Both the position numbers and the translations under genes were made by a program. Of a stretch of 64,000 nucleotides of DNA, positions 9,738-17,330 are shown in pieces (the stretch's first letter is position 1; every line of letters begins with the position of its first letter). The stretch is from Ammonifex degensii KC4 (GTDB lineage: Bacteria; Bacillota; Desulfotomaculia; Desulfotomaculales; Ammonificaceae): assembly GCF_000024605.1 (NCBI RefSeq), contig NC_013385.1, positions 558,001 to 622,000 of the forward strand. The letters run 5' to 3'. The notes below the pieces were generated by a model. It saw nothing but the letters and a program-made list of their open reading frames with translations, was not told the origin of the DNA and made no database searches.

Positions 9738-10526
9738 ATGCAACCGCTACTGGTGCTGGAAGACTTGAGTGTAACCGTGGGGGAGCGTCTGGTACTCCGG
9801 GACATAAACCTGGTGATCAATCCGGGGGAGACGCACGTGCTTTTCGGTCCCAACGGCTCGGGCAAGACCACTCTTTTGGGAACCATCATGGGCTTTTCCC
9901 GCTACCGGGTAGTAAAGGGGCGCATCCTTTTCCGGGGCGAGGATATCACTTCTTTACCCGTGGACCAGAGGGCGGCTAAGGGGATAGGGCTGGCCTTTCA
10001 GCGGCCTCCATCGCTGCGCGGAGTTTTGCTCCGGGATTTGGTGCGCCGGCTGAAGCAGGACGGGGTGGCGCTGGAGCGCATGGCGGAGGAGCTCAAGCTC
10101 ACCGAGTTCCTGGACCGGGAAGTGAACTACGGTTTTTCCGGCGGGGAACTCAAGCGCTCCGAGCTTTTGCAGCTCCTGGCCCAGAACCCCAGCCTGGTGA
10201 TGCTAGACGAGCCCGAGTCGGGGGTCGATGTGGAGAACATGGCGCTCATCGGAAAGGTGGTCAACTACCTTCTGGAGAAGGAGCCGGCCCCCTGGGACCC
10301 CCGCTCGCTGCGGGAGGTGCGGCGCGGCCGGACCAAGGGGGGATTGATCATCACCCACACTGGCTACATCCTCAACTACGTAGAGGCGGACGTGGGGCAT
10401 GTCCTCTTCCAGGGCAAGCTCTGCTGCAGCGGCAACCCCCGCGAGCTCTTCAGCTGTATTCAGAAGGTGGGGTATACCGAGTGCATACGCTGCATGAACC
10501 TCAACGGGGGGTGTTTCTGTGTCTAA
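9738..10526 (+). CDS. sufC: Fe-S cluster assembly ATPase SufC
   Basis: ABC-type ATPase of 262 residues. Walker A GPNGSGKTT (about residue 36), Q-loop region AFQRPPSLRG (about 87), signature FSGGELKRS (about 132) and Walker B LVMLDEPESGVD (about 152) are intact. SufC powers the SufB(D) scaffold. ATG start chosen because it has an AAAGGAGGAGGGGG site seven bases upstream; the frame stays open further up but without a good site. Unusual: the C-terminal tail is rich in cysteine (CIRCMNLNGGCFCV, plus CCSG about 30 residues earlier). It overlaps sufB by eight bases. Confidence 0.95.
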   Translation: MQPLLVLEDLSVTVGERLVLRDINLVINPGETHVLFGPNGSGKTTLLGTIMGFSRYRVVKGRILFRGEDITSLPVDQRAAKGIGLAFQRPPSLRGVLLRDLVRRLKQDGVALERMAEELKLTEFLDREVNYGFSGGELKRSELLQLLAQNPSLVMLDEPESGVDVENMALIGKVVNYLLEKEPAPWDPRSLREVRRGRTKGGLIITHTGYILNYVEADVGHVLFQGKLCCSGNPRELFSCIQKVGYTECIRCMNLNGGCFCV

Positions 10527-11625
10527 GGAACTGACTTCTTCTTTAGACCTTTCCTCCCTGCCGCCGGAGGAAAAAGAATGCCTTTTGCGCGTGGGCATCG
10601 AGCTCAGCGGTGAAGGGAGGGGTGGAACCTACCTGCAGTTCGACCAGGAAGTACTCCAATACCAGAGCCGGCAGGAAGGGCTGGAGGTATTGAGCCTCCA
10701 GCAGGCGCGCCGGCTTTATCCCTGGGTGGAAGAATACCTAGGGCGCCTTTTGCCGGAAGCGAGACCTGAAGATCCGGAGGCGCGGGGCTATTTTGTCCGG
10801 GTGCTTCCCGGGGTGGAAGTGCGCTACCCAGTACAGAGTAGCCTTTTCATCGCGCGGGAGGGTACGCGGCAGGAAGTACACAACCTGGTAATCGTAGAGG
10901 AAGGGGCTTCTTTGAGCTTGATCGCCGGCTGTGCTTCCGGGGCTTGCGTGCGCCACGGACAGCACATAGGCATAACCGAGACCTTTATTAAGCGGGGAGG
11001 CAAGCTCACCTTCACCATGATCCACCGCTGGGGAGAAGAAGTGGAAAGCACTCCCCAGGGAGCAGTGTGGGTGGAAGAAGGGGGAACTTACATTTATAAC
11101 TATATCTGTCTGAGTGGGGCCAAGAAGCTGGTAACCAACCCCAGCACCTACCTGGCCGGGGCGGGGGCGGTGGTTCGCTCCCAGTCCATCTTGCTTGCTC
11201 CACCTGGAACGAGCATGGACGTGGGCTCCCGTGTTTACCTGCAGGCGCCGGACACCAAGGCGGAACTCATCTCCCGGGCCATCACCACCGGCGGGGAGAT
11301 CATTTCCCGGGGCCTTTTAGTGGGCGAGGTGGCTGGGGTGCGGGGGCACCTGGAGTGCCACGGGCTGATGCTCACCCCTCAGGGTCGGATCCTGGCCGTT
11401 CCGGAACTGGAGGCCCGTACAGCCAACGTGGAGCTTTCCCACGAGGCAGCGGTGGGAAAGGTGGCCGAGGAGGCAGTGGAGTACCTGATGGCGCGGGGGC
11501 TGGATGAGGAGGAGGCGCTGGCCGTCATCGTACGCGGTTTCCTCAACGTGCGCATCGAGGGCCTACCGCCGGCCTTGCAGGAAGAAATAGACAGGATAAT
11601 CAAGGTTTCCGCCGCCGGTGTCTGA
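10519..11625 (+). CDS. sufB: Fe-S scaffold protein SufB/SufD family (minimal SufBC system)
   Basis: A 368-residue SufB/SufD-family beta-helix protein, encoded directly with SufC and with no SufD, SufS or SufU beside it. This two-gene arrangement corresponds to the minimal SufBC (also called SmsCB) systems of anaerobes and archaea. The C-terminal half shows the family pattern (ELSHEAAVGKVAEEAVEYLM, then GFLNVRIEGLP). The GTG start lies inside the 3' end of sufC, so the two are translationally coupled. The protein is shorter than canonical SufB (~470), as expected for the minimal type. The cysteine desulfurase must be encoded elsewhere. Confidence 0.88.
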   Translation: MSKELTSSLDLSSLPPEEKECLLRVGIELSGEGRGGTYLQFDQEVLQYQSRQEGLEVLSLQQARRLYPWVEEYLGRLLPEARPEDPEARGYFVRVLPGVEVRYPVQSSLFIAREGTRQEVHNLVIVEEGASLSLIAGCASGACVRHGQHIGITETFIKRGGKLTFTMIHRWGEEVESTPQGAVWVEEGGTYIYNYICLSGAKKLVTNPSTYLAGAGAVVRSQSILLAPPGTSMDVGSRVYLQAPDTKAELISRAITTGGEIISRGLLVGEVAGVRGHLECHGLMLTPQGRILAVPELEARTANVELSHEAAVGKVAEEAVEYLMARGLDEEEALAVIVRGFLNVRIEGLPPALQEEIDRIIKVSAAGV

Positions 11626-11679
11626 TGGTCGACGACTAATGTTAATTTGGGAACAAGCTCTTTTTTGGCCCTTAAAGCC

Positions 11680-11708
11680 TTGACACTCTTTTAGGCCGAA
11701 CTTAAAAT
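11680..11708 (+). promoter_or_regulatory. Sigma-A promoter of the ech operon
   Basis: Perfect -35 box TTGACA (11680-11685), 17-base spacer, and -10 box TAAAAT (11703-11708). It sits about 55 bases after the sufB stop and predicts a transcript start near 11715, giving a leader of about 125 bases before echA. Confidence 0.8.
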
Positions 11709-11717
11709 ATCCTTAAT

Positions 11718-11840
11718 CAAGGCTTTAATTTGACTTTAAGGTGGGGGGTGGTAGGGGGAAAGGAAGAACCGGTACGAAACCGGCGGCGTAGCCTTGAAGG
11801 CGGGAAAGGTTTTGGTTTGGCCTTAGGGGGTAGGGGTTTT
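11718..11840 (+). other. Structured G-rich 5' leader of the ech operon (regulatory RNA candidate)
   Basis: The leader opens, three bases after the predicted transcript start, with CAAGGCT (11718-11724), which is perfectly complementary to AGCCTTG at 11790-11796, so a closing stem around a ~65-base domain is possible. Inside are a G-rich run (11740-11763, G tracts of 2, 6, 2, 5 and 2) and a small CCGG/CCGG hairpin (11769-11772 with 11780-11783). Downstream, AAGGC (11797-11801) can pair with GCCTT (11822-11826) just before the echA ribosome binding site. The layout resembles a riboswitch or protein-bound leader, but it matches no riboswitch class I recognise. Confidence 0.4.
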
Positions 11841-13796
11841 ATGAGACCGGATTGGTTGGTGGCCTGGCTGATCTTGCTTCCCATAGGTGCAGGGTTCCTT
11901 TCCCTCTCCATTTTTCGCCCCGCGCTGCGAAAGGTCTTGGTAGTAGGCACGGCAGCGGTCTTGGTTGTCATGGCGGTACTCCTGGCAGCGGTAACCCTGG
12001 GGGAAGGAAGCCCGATAGGAATGGATGCCGCACCCTGGCTTTCGACCCTGATTAACTGGTTGGATTTCGCCCTGGTAGCCTATTTCCTTTACGTAGGCTT
12101 TCGCTGGCGCCACTATCTGGTGGCCGGTTTGGCTATTTTACAAGGTGTGCTGCTTTTGCTCCTGGAGTTCTGGCAGTTGCCCCACGGCTTCACGGTGCAT
12201 CCAACCTTCCTCCTGGACCCGCTCGCTTCCATCATGGTACTGGTTATTTCCGTGGTCGGCTCGCTCATCTGCGTTTACGCCCTGGATTACATGTCTGAGC
12301 ACGAATCCCACCTTCACCTGGAACGCACCCGGCAACCTCTCTTCTTCTGTTTCCTGGTAGGTTTCCTGGGCGTGATGAACGGCTTGGTCATGGCCAACAA
12401 CCTCCTCTGGCTCTTCTTCTTCTTCTGGGAAATGACCACCCTCTGCTGTTACGAACTCATCCGGCATGACCGCACGGAGGAGGCGCAGGCTTCGGCGCTG
12501 CGGGCTTTGTGGATGAACCTCATCGGCGGCGTAGCCTGTGTGCTGGCCATGTTCCTGATCTACCGCACGCTGGGAACTCTTTCTCTGGTCACGGTGGTTA
12601 CGGAAGCCAGCCTGGGGGCGGCTTTGCTTTTGCCGCTGGCCTTCCTTTCCCTTACGGCCTTCACCAAAGCTGCCCAGGTGCCTTTCCAGAGCTGGCTCTT
12701 GGGTGCCATGGTGGCTCCCACTCCGGTTTCGGCTCTGCTTCACTCCAGCACCATGGTGAAGGCGGGCGTTTACCTGGTGCTACGTCTGGCTCCCGCCCTT
12801 TTCGGTACCGTCCTTTCTTCCGCCCTGGCGGTGTTCGGCGCTTTTGTTTACCTAGCAGCTTCCCTTTTGGCCATAAGCCAGACGGTCTCTAAGCGGGTAC
12901 TGGCCCTTTCCACAGTGGCCAACTTGGGCCTCATCATCGCCTGTGCGGGGATTAACACCGACCTGGCTTTGGCCGCTGCCTTGGTCATCCTGATCTTCCA
13001 CGCTCTTTCCAAAGGGCTGCTTTTTATGACCGTGGGCATCTACGAGCAGCAGGTGGGGTCGCGGGATATAGAGGTGATGGAGGGGCTCGTCAACCGTTCG
13101 CCGGTGGCCGCGGTGGTCGGCATCGTGGGCATGCTTTCCATGGCTTTCGTTCCCTTCGGCGCGGTGCTGGGGAAATGGGCCAGCCTGGAAGCGGCCGCTA
13201 CCTCTACTTCCGCCTGGTTCCCGCTGGTGGCTGCCTTTATCGCCGTGGGTAGCGCGGCCAGCCTGGTCTTCTGGGTGAAGTGGCTGGGAAGGCTCCTGAG
13301 CATCGTGCCGCTGCGTGAGGAAGAGAAGCTGGAGAAGCGAAAGGGCCTCTACGCCTACGGCACCGTCTTGGGACTCACCGGGCTTTTGCTGGTGGCAAGT
13401 GTGACGGTGGGCGGCTTAGTACGGGAACTGGTGCTACCCGCCGTGACGGCCCTGGGCTACCAACCGCAGGTTGCGGCCAACTGGAGCGGCTGGGGTAGTC
13501 CCTACGGCTTCTTCACCGTCTGGCCGGTCTTCCTGGTGGCAGGGGCGGCGCTCTTGCTGCCCGTCTTAACCTTCCGGGCCCGGCGTGAGGATTACCGCCC
13601 GGTCTACCTGTGTGGGGAGAACCTGGCGGTAGAGGAAGCGGCCTTCCGGGGGATAGGAGATCAGCCTATACCCCTCGAGACGGGGGGGTTGTATCTCTCT
13701 GCCTCCTGGGGAGAGGCGCGGCTTAACCCCTGGATCAACGCGCTGGGGCTTATGCTTTTGCTGGTGATCTTGCTGGTGGCGGGGGTGGGGGCATGA
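11841..13796 (+). CDS. echA: Ech-type [NiFe]-hydrogenase, antiporter-like membrane subunit EchA
   Basis: A 651-residue polytopic membrane protein of the complex I NuoL/M (Mrp-like antiporter) family, with many hydrophobic helices and the conserved core around residues 270-310 (FTKAAQVPFQSWL, then MVAPTPVSALLHSSTMVKAGVYL, containing lysine and histidine residues used in ion translocation). As EchA it is the large ion-translocating subunit of the energy-converting hydrogenase. ATG start chosen at 11841 because a GGGGGTAGGGG site precedes it and the membrane protein begins there; the frame is open upstream but covers the leader. First of six genes in the canonical ech order; overlaps echB by four bases. 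Confidence 0.93.
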   Translation: MRPDWLVAWLILLPIGAGFLSLSIFRPALRKVLVVGTAAVLVVMAVLLAAVTLGEGSPIGMDAAPWLSTLINWLDFALVAYFLYVGFRWRHYLVAGLAILQGVLLLLLEFWQLPHGFTVHPTFLLDPLASIMVLVISVVGSLICVYALDYMSEHESHLHLERTRQPLFFCFLVGFLGVMNGLVMANNLLWLFFFFWEMTTLCCYELIRHDRTEEAQASALRALWMNLIGGVACVLAMFLIYRTLGTLSLVTVVTEASLGAALLLPLAFLSLTAFTKAAQVPFQSWLLGAMVAPTPVSALLHSSTMVKAGVYLVLRLAPALFGTVLSSALAVFGAFVYLAASLLAISQTVSKRVLALSTVANLGLIIACAGINTDLALAAALVILIFHALSKGLLFMTVGIYEQQVGSRDIEVMEGLVNRSPVAAVVGIVGMLSMAFVPFGAVLGKWASLEAAATSTSAWFPLVAAFIAVGSAASLVFWVKWLGRLLSIVPLREEEKLEKRKGLYAYGTVLGLTGLLLVASVTVGGLVRELVLPAVTALGYQPQVAANWSGWGSPYGFFTVWPVFLVAGAALLLPVLTFRARREDYRPVYLCGENLAVEEAAFRGIGDQPIPLETGGLYLSASWGEARLNPWINALGLMLLLVILLVAGVGA

Positions 13797-14659
13797 ACGG
13801 GACGAACTGGCTTGTGGTGCTGGCGGTGCTGATAGGAGCTCCTTTGCTGGGGGGTTTCTTACGCGGTATCGATCGTAAACTTACGGCTCGCCTGCAGGGG
13901 CGTATAGGGCCCCCCATCTGGCAGCCCTTCTACGACTTCCTGAAGCTCATGGGGAAGAAGACCTTGATCTCTTCCCGGGCCACTTTAGCCTGGGCCTGCG
14001 GCTATCTGGCCCTTACGCTGCTGGCCACCGTCCTCTTCTTCCTGGGGCAGGATCTCCTGGCAGTAGTGCTCATACTGGGCTTCGGCGGCGCCTGCCTGGC
14101 GCTGGGAGCCTACTCTGTCCGCTCCCCCTACGCCCATCTGGGCGCCAACCGGGAACTCTTGCAGATGTTCGCCTACGAGCCGGTGCTTCTGCTCACCGCG
14201 GTGGCCATCTTCTTGAAGACCGGCTCTTTCCAGGTGGCCAGCGTCTTCCGGCACGAGGGGGCGCTCATCTACTCGCTCTGGCCCACCTTCTTGGCCGTTC
14301 TGGCAGCTTTAACCATAAAAATGCGCAAGTCACCCTTCGATATCGCAGCGTCGGAGCACGCCCACCAGGAGCTGGTGCGAGGAGTCTACACGGAGTATTC
14401 CGGCAAGTCACTGGCCCTGATCGAGCTGGCCCACTGGTACGAGCTGGTGCTTTTGCTGGGGCTGGTCTTCCTCTTCTGGGCCCATCCCTGGTGGGCAGGG
14501 CTTTTACTGGCGGCGTTTTCCTTCTTCCTGGAGATACTGATCGACAATATCTTGGCCCGGCTGCGCTGGCGGACTATGCTTTACTTCACTTGGGTTGAGG
14601 GGATGGGGCTGGCCCTGGCCAACATTGTCTACCTCAACCTGGTCCGGGGCCTGCTTTAG
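13793..14659 (+). CDS. echB: Ech-type hydrogenase membrane subunit EchB (NuoH-like)
   Basis: A 288-residue NuoH/HycD-family integral membrane protein. Family hallmarks: GIDRKLTARLQGRIGPPIWQ near the N-terminus and KMRKSPFDIAASEHAHQELV (about residues 175-195), with the acidic residues that line the quinone/proton path in complex I relatives. EchB anchors the peripheral hydrogenase arm to the membrane and links electron flow to ion movement. ATG start overlaps the echA stop by four bases (ATGA), typical of coupled translation. Confidence 0.93.
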   Translation: MNGTNWLVVLAVLIGAPLLGGFLRGIDRKLTARLQGRIGPPIWQPFYDFLKLMGKKTLISSRATLAWACGYLALTLLATVLFFLGQDLLAVVLILGFGGACLALGAYSVRSPYAHLGANRELLQMFAYEPVLLLTAVAIFLKTGSFQVASVFRHEGALIYSLWPTFLAVLAALTIKMRKSPFDIAASEHAHQELVRGVYTEYSGKSLALIELAHWYELVLLLGLVFLFWAHPWWAGLLLAAFSFFLEILIDNILARLRWRTMLYFTWVEGMGLALANIVYLNLVRGLL

Positions 14660-14680
14660 GGCTTGAGGGGGTACTGCAGA

Positions 14681-15112
14681 ATGGGTCTCTTGACCAAAGC
14701 GCGGGTGAAGTCTCCTTGGCTTTTGCACTTCTGCAGTGGTAGCTGTAACGGCTGCGACATAGAGATCCTGGCCTGCCTCACTCCTTATTACGACGTGGAG
14801 CGCTTCGGTATTCTGCACATGGGGAACCCCAAGCACGCCGACATCCTGCTGGTGACCGGCCCGGCTAACCGCCGCAATTACAAGGTACTGCAGAATCTTT
14901 ACGCCCAGATGCCCGATCCCAAGGTGGTAGTGGCGGTAGGCACCTGCGCCTGCACCGGCGGCATCTTCCACAACTGTTATAACATCATGGGGGGAATAGA
15001 CAAGGTAATCCCGGTGGATGTCTACGTCCCAGGGTGTGCCGCTCGGCCGGAGGCCATCATCGACGGTGTGGTCTTGGCGCTCAAGAAGTTGCGGGGTGAG
15101 CTGGAAGAATGA
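14681..15112 (+). CDS. echC: Ech-type [NiFe]-hydrogenase small subunit EchC
   Basis: A 143-residue NuoB-like small subunit that holds the single [4Fe-4S] cluster next to the active site. Cysteines seen: SGSCNGCDIE (about residues 19-28), GTCACTGG (about 87-94) and VPGCAARPEA (about 118-127), the group 4 hydrogenase pattern. The ATG at 14681 follows GAGGGGGT at a normal distance; an upstream in-frame start would add six unlikely residues. Third gene of the operon; overlaps echD by four bases. Confidence 0.95.
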   Translation: MGLLTKARVKSPWLLHFCSGSCNGCDIEILACLTPYYDVERFGILHMGNPKHADILLVTGPANRRNYKVLQNLYAQMPDPKVVVAVGTCACTGGIFHNCYNIMGGIDKVIPVDVYVPGCAARPEAIIDGVVLALKKLRGELEE

Positions 15113-15480
15113 GAGTTATAAAGGATTACCAAATCAGCAAGGAGCAACTTCTTCTTGAGGTGGAGCGACTGGTGAAGGAGGGGGCTAGGCTGGGCACTGC
15201 CATCTGCATCGATGAGGGGGAGGAGTTCGAGGTCATTTACAACTTCCAGAAAGGCCTGGATTCGGTTAACCTGCGGCTGCGGGTGAAAAAGGAAGACGAG
15301 GTGCCCAGCATTTCTTCCATACTGCTGGGAGCGGTGCTGGCGGAGAACGAGATGCGAGAGATGACCGGCCTTAAAGTGACCGGCATGGTGCTTGACTTCG
15401 GGGAGCGCATGTTGCTGGCCGACGAGAGCCCGCGGTTTCCCCTGCTCCGAGTGGCCCGGCAACGCGAGGTGAGTAAGTGA
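15109..15480 (+). CDS. echD: Ech-type hydrogenase subunit EchD (NuoC-like)
   Basis: A 123-residue protein of the NADH-dehydrogenase 30 kDa (NuoC) family, the size of EchD. The region VPSISSILLGAVLAENEMRE (about residues 65-84) corresponds to the conserved NuoC helix that contacts the large subunit. It has no cofactor motif, as expected; it stabilises the EchC/EchE module. ATG start overlaps the echC stop; its own stop overlaps the start of echE. Confidence 0.9.
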   Translation: MRVIKDYQISKEQLLLEVERLVKEGARLGTAICIDEGEEFEVIYNFQKGLDSVNLRLRVKKEDEVPSISSILLGAVLAENEMREMTGLKVTGMVLDFGERMLLADESPRFPLLRVARQREVSK

Positions 15481-16556
15481 TGGCCAGGGTAACTTTCCCC
15501 TTCGGACCTCAGCACCCGGTGCTTCCCGAACCGGTGCAGCTGATCCTCACCTGCGAAGACGAAAAGGTGGTGGAGGTAAAGCCTCGCATTGGCTACATGC
15601 ACCGGGGCATAGAAAAGGGATGCGAGCTCAACCCTTACAAGCACAATGTTTTCTTATGCGAGCGCATTTGCGGCATCTGTAGCTTCATTCACGCGGAAGC
15701 TTACTGCGAGGTAATAGAGAAAGCCATGGGGATAGAGGTCCCTCCCCGGGCCAAGTACCTGCGGGTTTTCTGGGCCGAGCTTTCCCGCATGCACAGCCAT
15801 CTTTTGTGGCTGGGGCTTTTCGCCGACGGCTTTGGTCTAGAGAGCCTCTTCATGCAGTGTTGGCGGGCACGGGAGCTGGTACTTGACGTCTTGGAATTGA
15901 CTTCCGGGCACCGCGTAATCCAGTCCACCTGTGTGGTGGGTGGGGTGCGGAAGGATCTCGATCCCGACCAGATCCGCACCGTGCGCGAGATGTTGAAGCA
16001 GTTCAAGGAGCTTTACACCCCCATTTTCCAGGTGTTCCAGCATGACCGTACCATCAAAAGCCGCACTTGGGGCAAGGGCATCCTGCCCAAAGATGTGGCT
16101 TGGCAGCTGGGGGCAGTGGGCCCCACCATCAGGGGAAGCGGGTGGGCCTTCGATGCCCGCATGGACGGTTATGCCGCTTACGGGGAGCTGGGCTTCGAGC
16201 CGGTGGTGGAGGAGGGCTGTGACTCTTACGCCCGGATGATGGTGCGGGCCCGAGAGGTGTGGCAGTCCTGGGAGCTTGTTAACCTAGTGCTCGACCGGCT
16301 GCCGGCAGGGGAAATTAACGTGCCCGTAGAAGATAATCCCAAGGGAGAAGCGATACACCGAGCAGAGCAACCGCGCGGGGAAGTAATTTACTACTGCCGG
16401 GGGGACGGCTCGCCCAACCTTAAGAGACTCAAGGTGCGCACGCCCTCTTTCGCCAATTTGCCCACGTTGCTAGTGATGTTGCCGGGATGCGAGCTGGCGG
16501 ATGTCCCTGTGATTACCCTTTCCATCGACCCGTGCATTGCCTGCACGGAAAGGTAA
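15480..16556 (+). CDS. echE: Ech-type [NiFe]-hydrogenase catalytic large subunit EchE
   Basis: A 358-residue NuoD/HycE-family large subunit with both nickel-binding motifs: the N-terminal RICGICSFIHAEAY (about residues 60-73) and the C-terminal DPCIACTER. All four active-site cysteines are present, so it should be a true hydrogenase and not a complex I-like relic. The protein stops right after the second motif, so no C-terminal extension needs to be cut off during maturation, as in other Ech enzymes. ATG at 15480 preferred over the GTG three bases upstream because of spacing from GAGGTGAG. Confidence 0.96.
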   Translation: MARVTFPFGPQHPVLPEPVQLILTCEDEKVVEVKPRIGYMHRGIEKGCELNPYKHNVFLCERICGICSFIHAEAYCEVIEKAMGIEVPPRAKYLRVFWAELSRMHSHLLWLGLFADGFGLESLFMQCWRARELVLDVLELTSGHRVIQSTCVVGGVRKDLDPDQIRTVREMLKQFKELYTPIFQVFQHDRTIKSRTWGKGILPKDVAWQLGAVGPTIRGSGWAFDARMDGYAAYGELGFEPVVEEGCDSYARMMVRAREVWQSWELVNLVLDRLPAGEINVPVEDNPKGEAIHRAEQPRGEVIYYCRGDGSPNLKRLKVRTPSFANLPTLLVMLPGCELADVPVITLSIDPCIACTER

Positions 16557-16569
16557 GGGGTGATGTTTT

Positions 16570-16959
16570 GTGGGGATGTTGGGGGTTGTCCTGCGGAACC
16601 TGTTTACCGGTCCGGTCACGCGGCGTTACCCTTTTGAGAGACGGCAGTATTTCGACGGCTCCCGGGGAAAGCTTCTTTTTCATCCGGAGTACTGCGAGTT
16701 CTGCGGGGAGTGCGAGAGGGCCTGCCCTACCGGGGCCATAGAGCTCGACACGGCCTGGGATACGCGTCGACAAGACTACTCGATCGTCTGGCTGCGCCGC
16801 TACGATCCTTTCAAGTGCATCTTCTGCGGCAATTGCGTGGAGGCCTGCCCTTACGGGGCGATAGAACTGGCGGAGGAGCCGGCGGCACCCGGATACCGCA
16901 AGGAGATAAGTGTAGACGAAATTCCCAACTGGCAGTGGACCGAGTGGGTTGCTTCTTAA
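16570..16959 (+). CDS. echF: Ech-type hydrogenase ferredoxin-like subunit EchF
   Basis: A 129-residue polyferredoxin with two [4Fe-4S] motifs, CEFCGECERACP (about residues 42-53) and CIFCGNCVEACP (about 84-95), like NuoI/HycF. EchF passes electrons between soluble ferredoxin and the EchC cluster. GTG start selected because AAGGGGTGA lies about eight bases upstream. It ends the operon; a strong terminator starts 11 bases after its stop. No hyp maturation genes are in this window. Confidence 0.95.
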   Translation: MGMLGVVLRNLFTGPVTRRYPFERRQYFDGSRGKLLFHPEYCEFCGECERACPTGAIELDTAWDTRRQDYSIVWLRRYDPFKCIFCGNCVEACPYGAIELAEEPAAPGYRKEISVDEIPNWQWTEWVAS

Positions 16960-16970
16960 GGATACGAGAA

Positions 16971-17016
16971 AAAGGGCACTGTTTTCCAAGGGAAGCAGTG
17001 CCCTTTGCTTTAATTT
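16971..17016 (+). terminator. Rho-independent terminator of the ech operon
   Basis: Perfect 11-bp stem: AAAGGGCACTG (16971-16981) with CAGTGCCCTTT (16996-17006), extended by partial pairing in the loop, followed by a T-rich tail GCTTTAATTT. It separates ech from the omega-RNA/IscB element. Confidence 0.9.
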
Positions 17017-17030
17017 GGGAGCTTCGGTGA

Positions 17031-17310
17031 GGCTATCAAGTCCTAACAATCCGTAAGGGCCTGGTAGCTTCGCCGCGGCTCTGAGACTGAGGGGGCGGCT
17101 TTTAGGCCGTAAGCTGAACTCCCGGTGACGGGAGAGGTGAGGAGTCCCCCTACGTACCGGGGCTGCCCTCGAGGGCGGGCACCCTGGTCGGCGCTCCAGA
17201 GTCAGGCACTGCCGGCCCGCGGGGACGAAACCTGGCCCCACGTGGGTAGTCGGTGAACGCCCCGCGGGCTACCAAACGCCCCGGTACATTGTTGAGGAGC
17301 AGAATCACCC
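17031..17310 (+). ncRNA. HEARO RNA / omega-RNA of IscB
   Basis: A ~280-base noncoding region directly upstream of iscB with the strong pairing of the HEARO (omega) RNA. Supporting stems: AGCTT/AAGCT (17066-17070 with 17111-17115); a 6-bp stem capped by a GTGA tetraloop (17119-17134); a perfect 10-bp long-range pair GTACCGGGGC/GCCCCGGTAC (17154-17163 with 17278-17287); inside it the 10-bp stem GCCCGCGGGG/CCCCGCGGGC (17215-17224 with 17260-17269) and a GCCCTCGAGGGC palindrome (17165-17176). In known systems this RNA carries its guide at the 5' end and directs IscB to DNA. The exact ends of the transcript are not determined by sequence alone. Confidence 0.82.
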
Positions 17311-17330
17311 GAAAAGGAGGGTGGCCTTAG

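Noticed and set aside
11730..11840. Longer N-terminus for EchA starting at a TTG at 11730
   Set aside because: The extra residues are basic and Gly-rich, overlap the structured leader, and have no counterpart in the antiporter family; the ATG at 11841 has a proper ribosome site.
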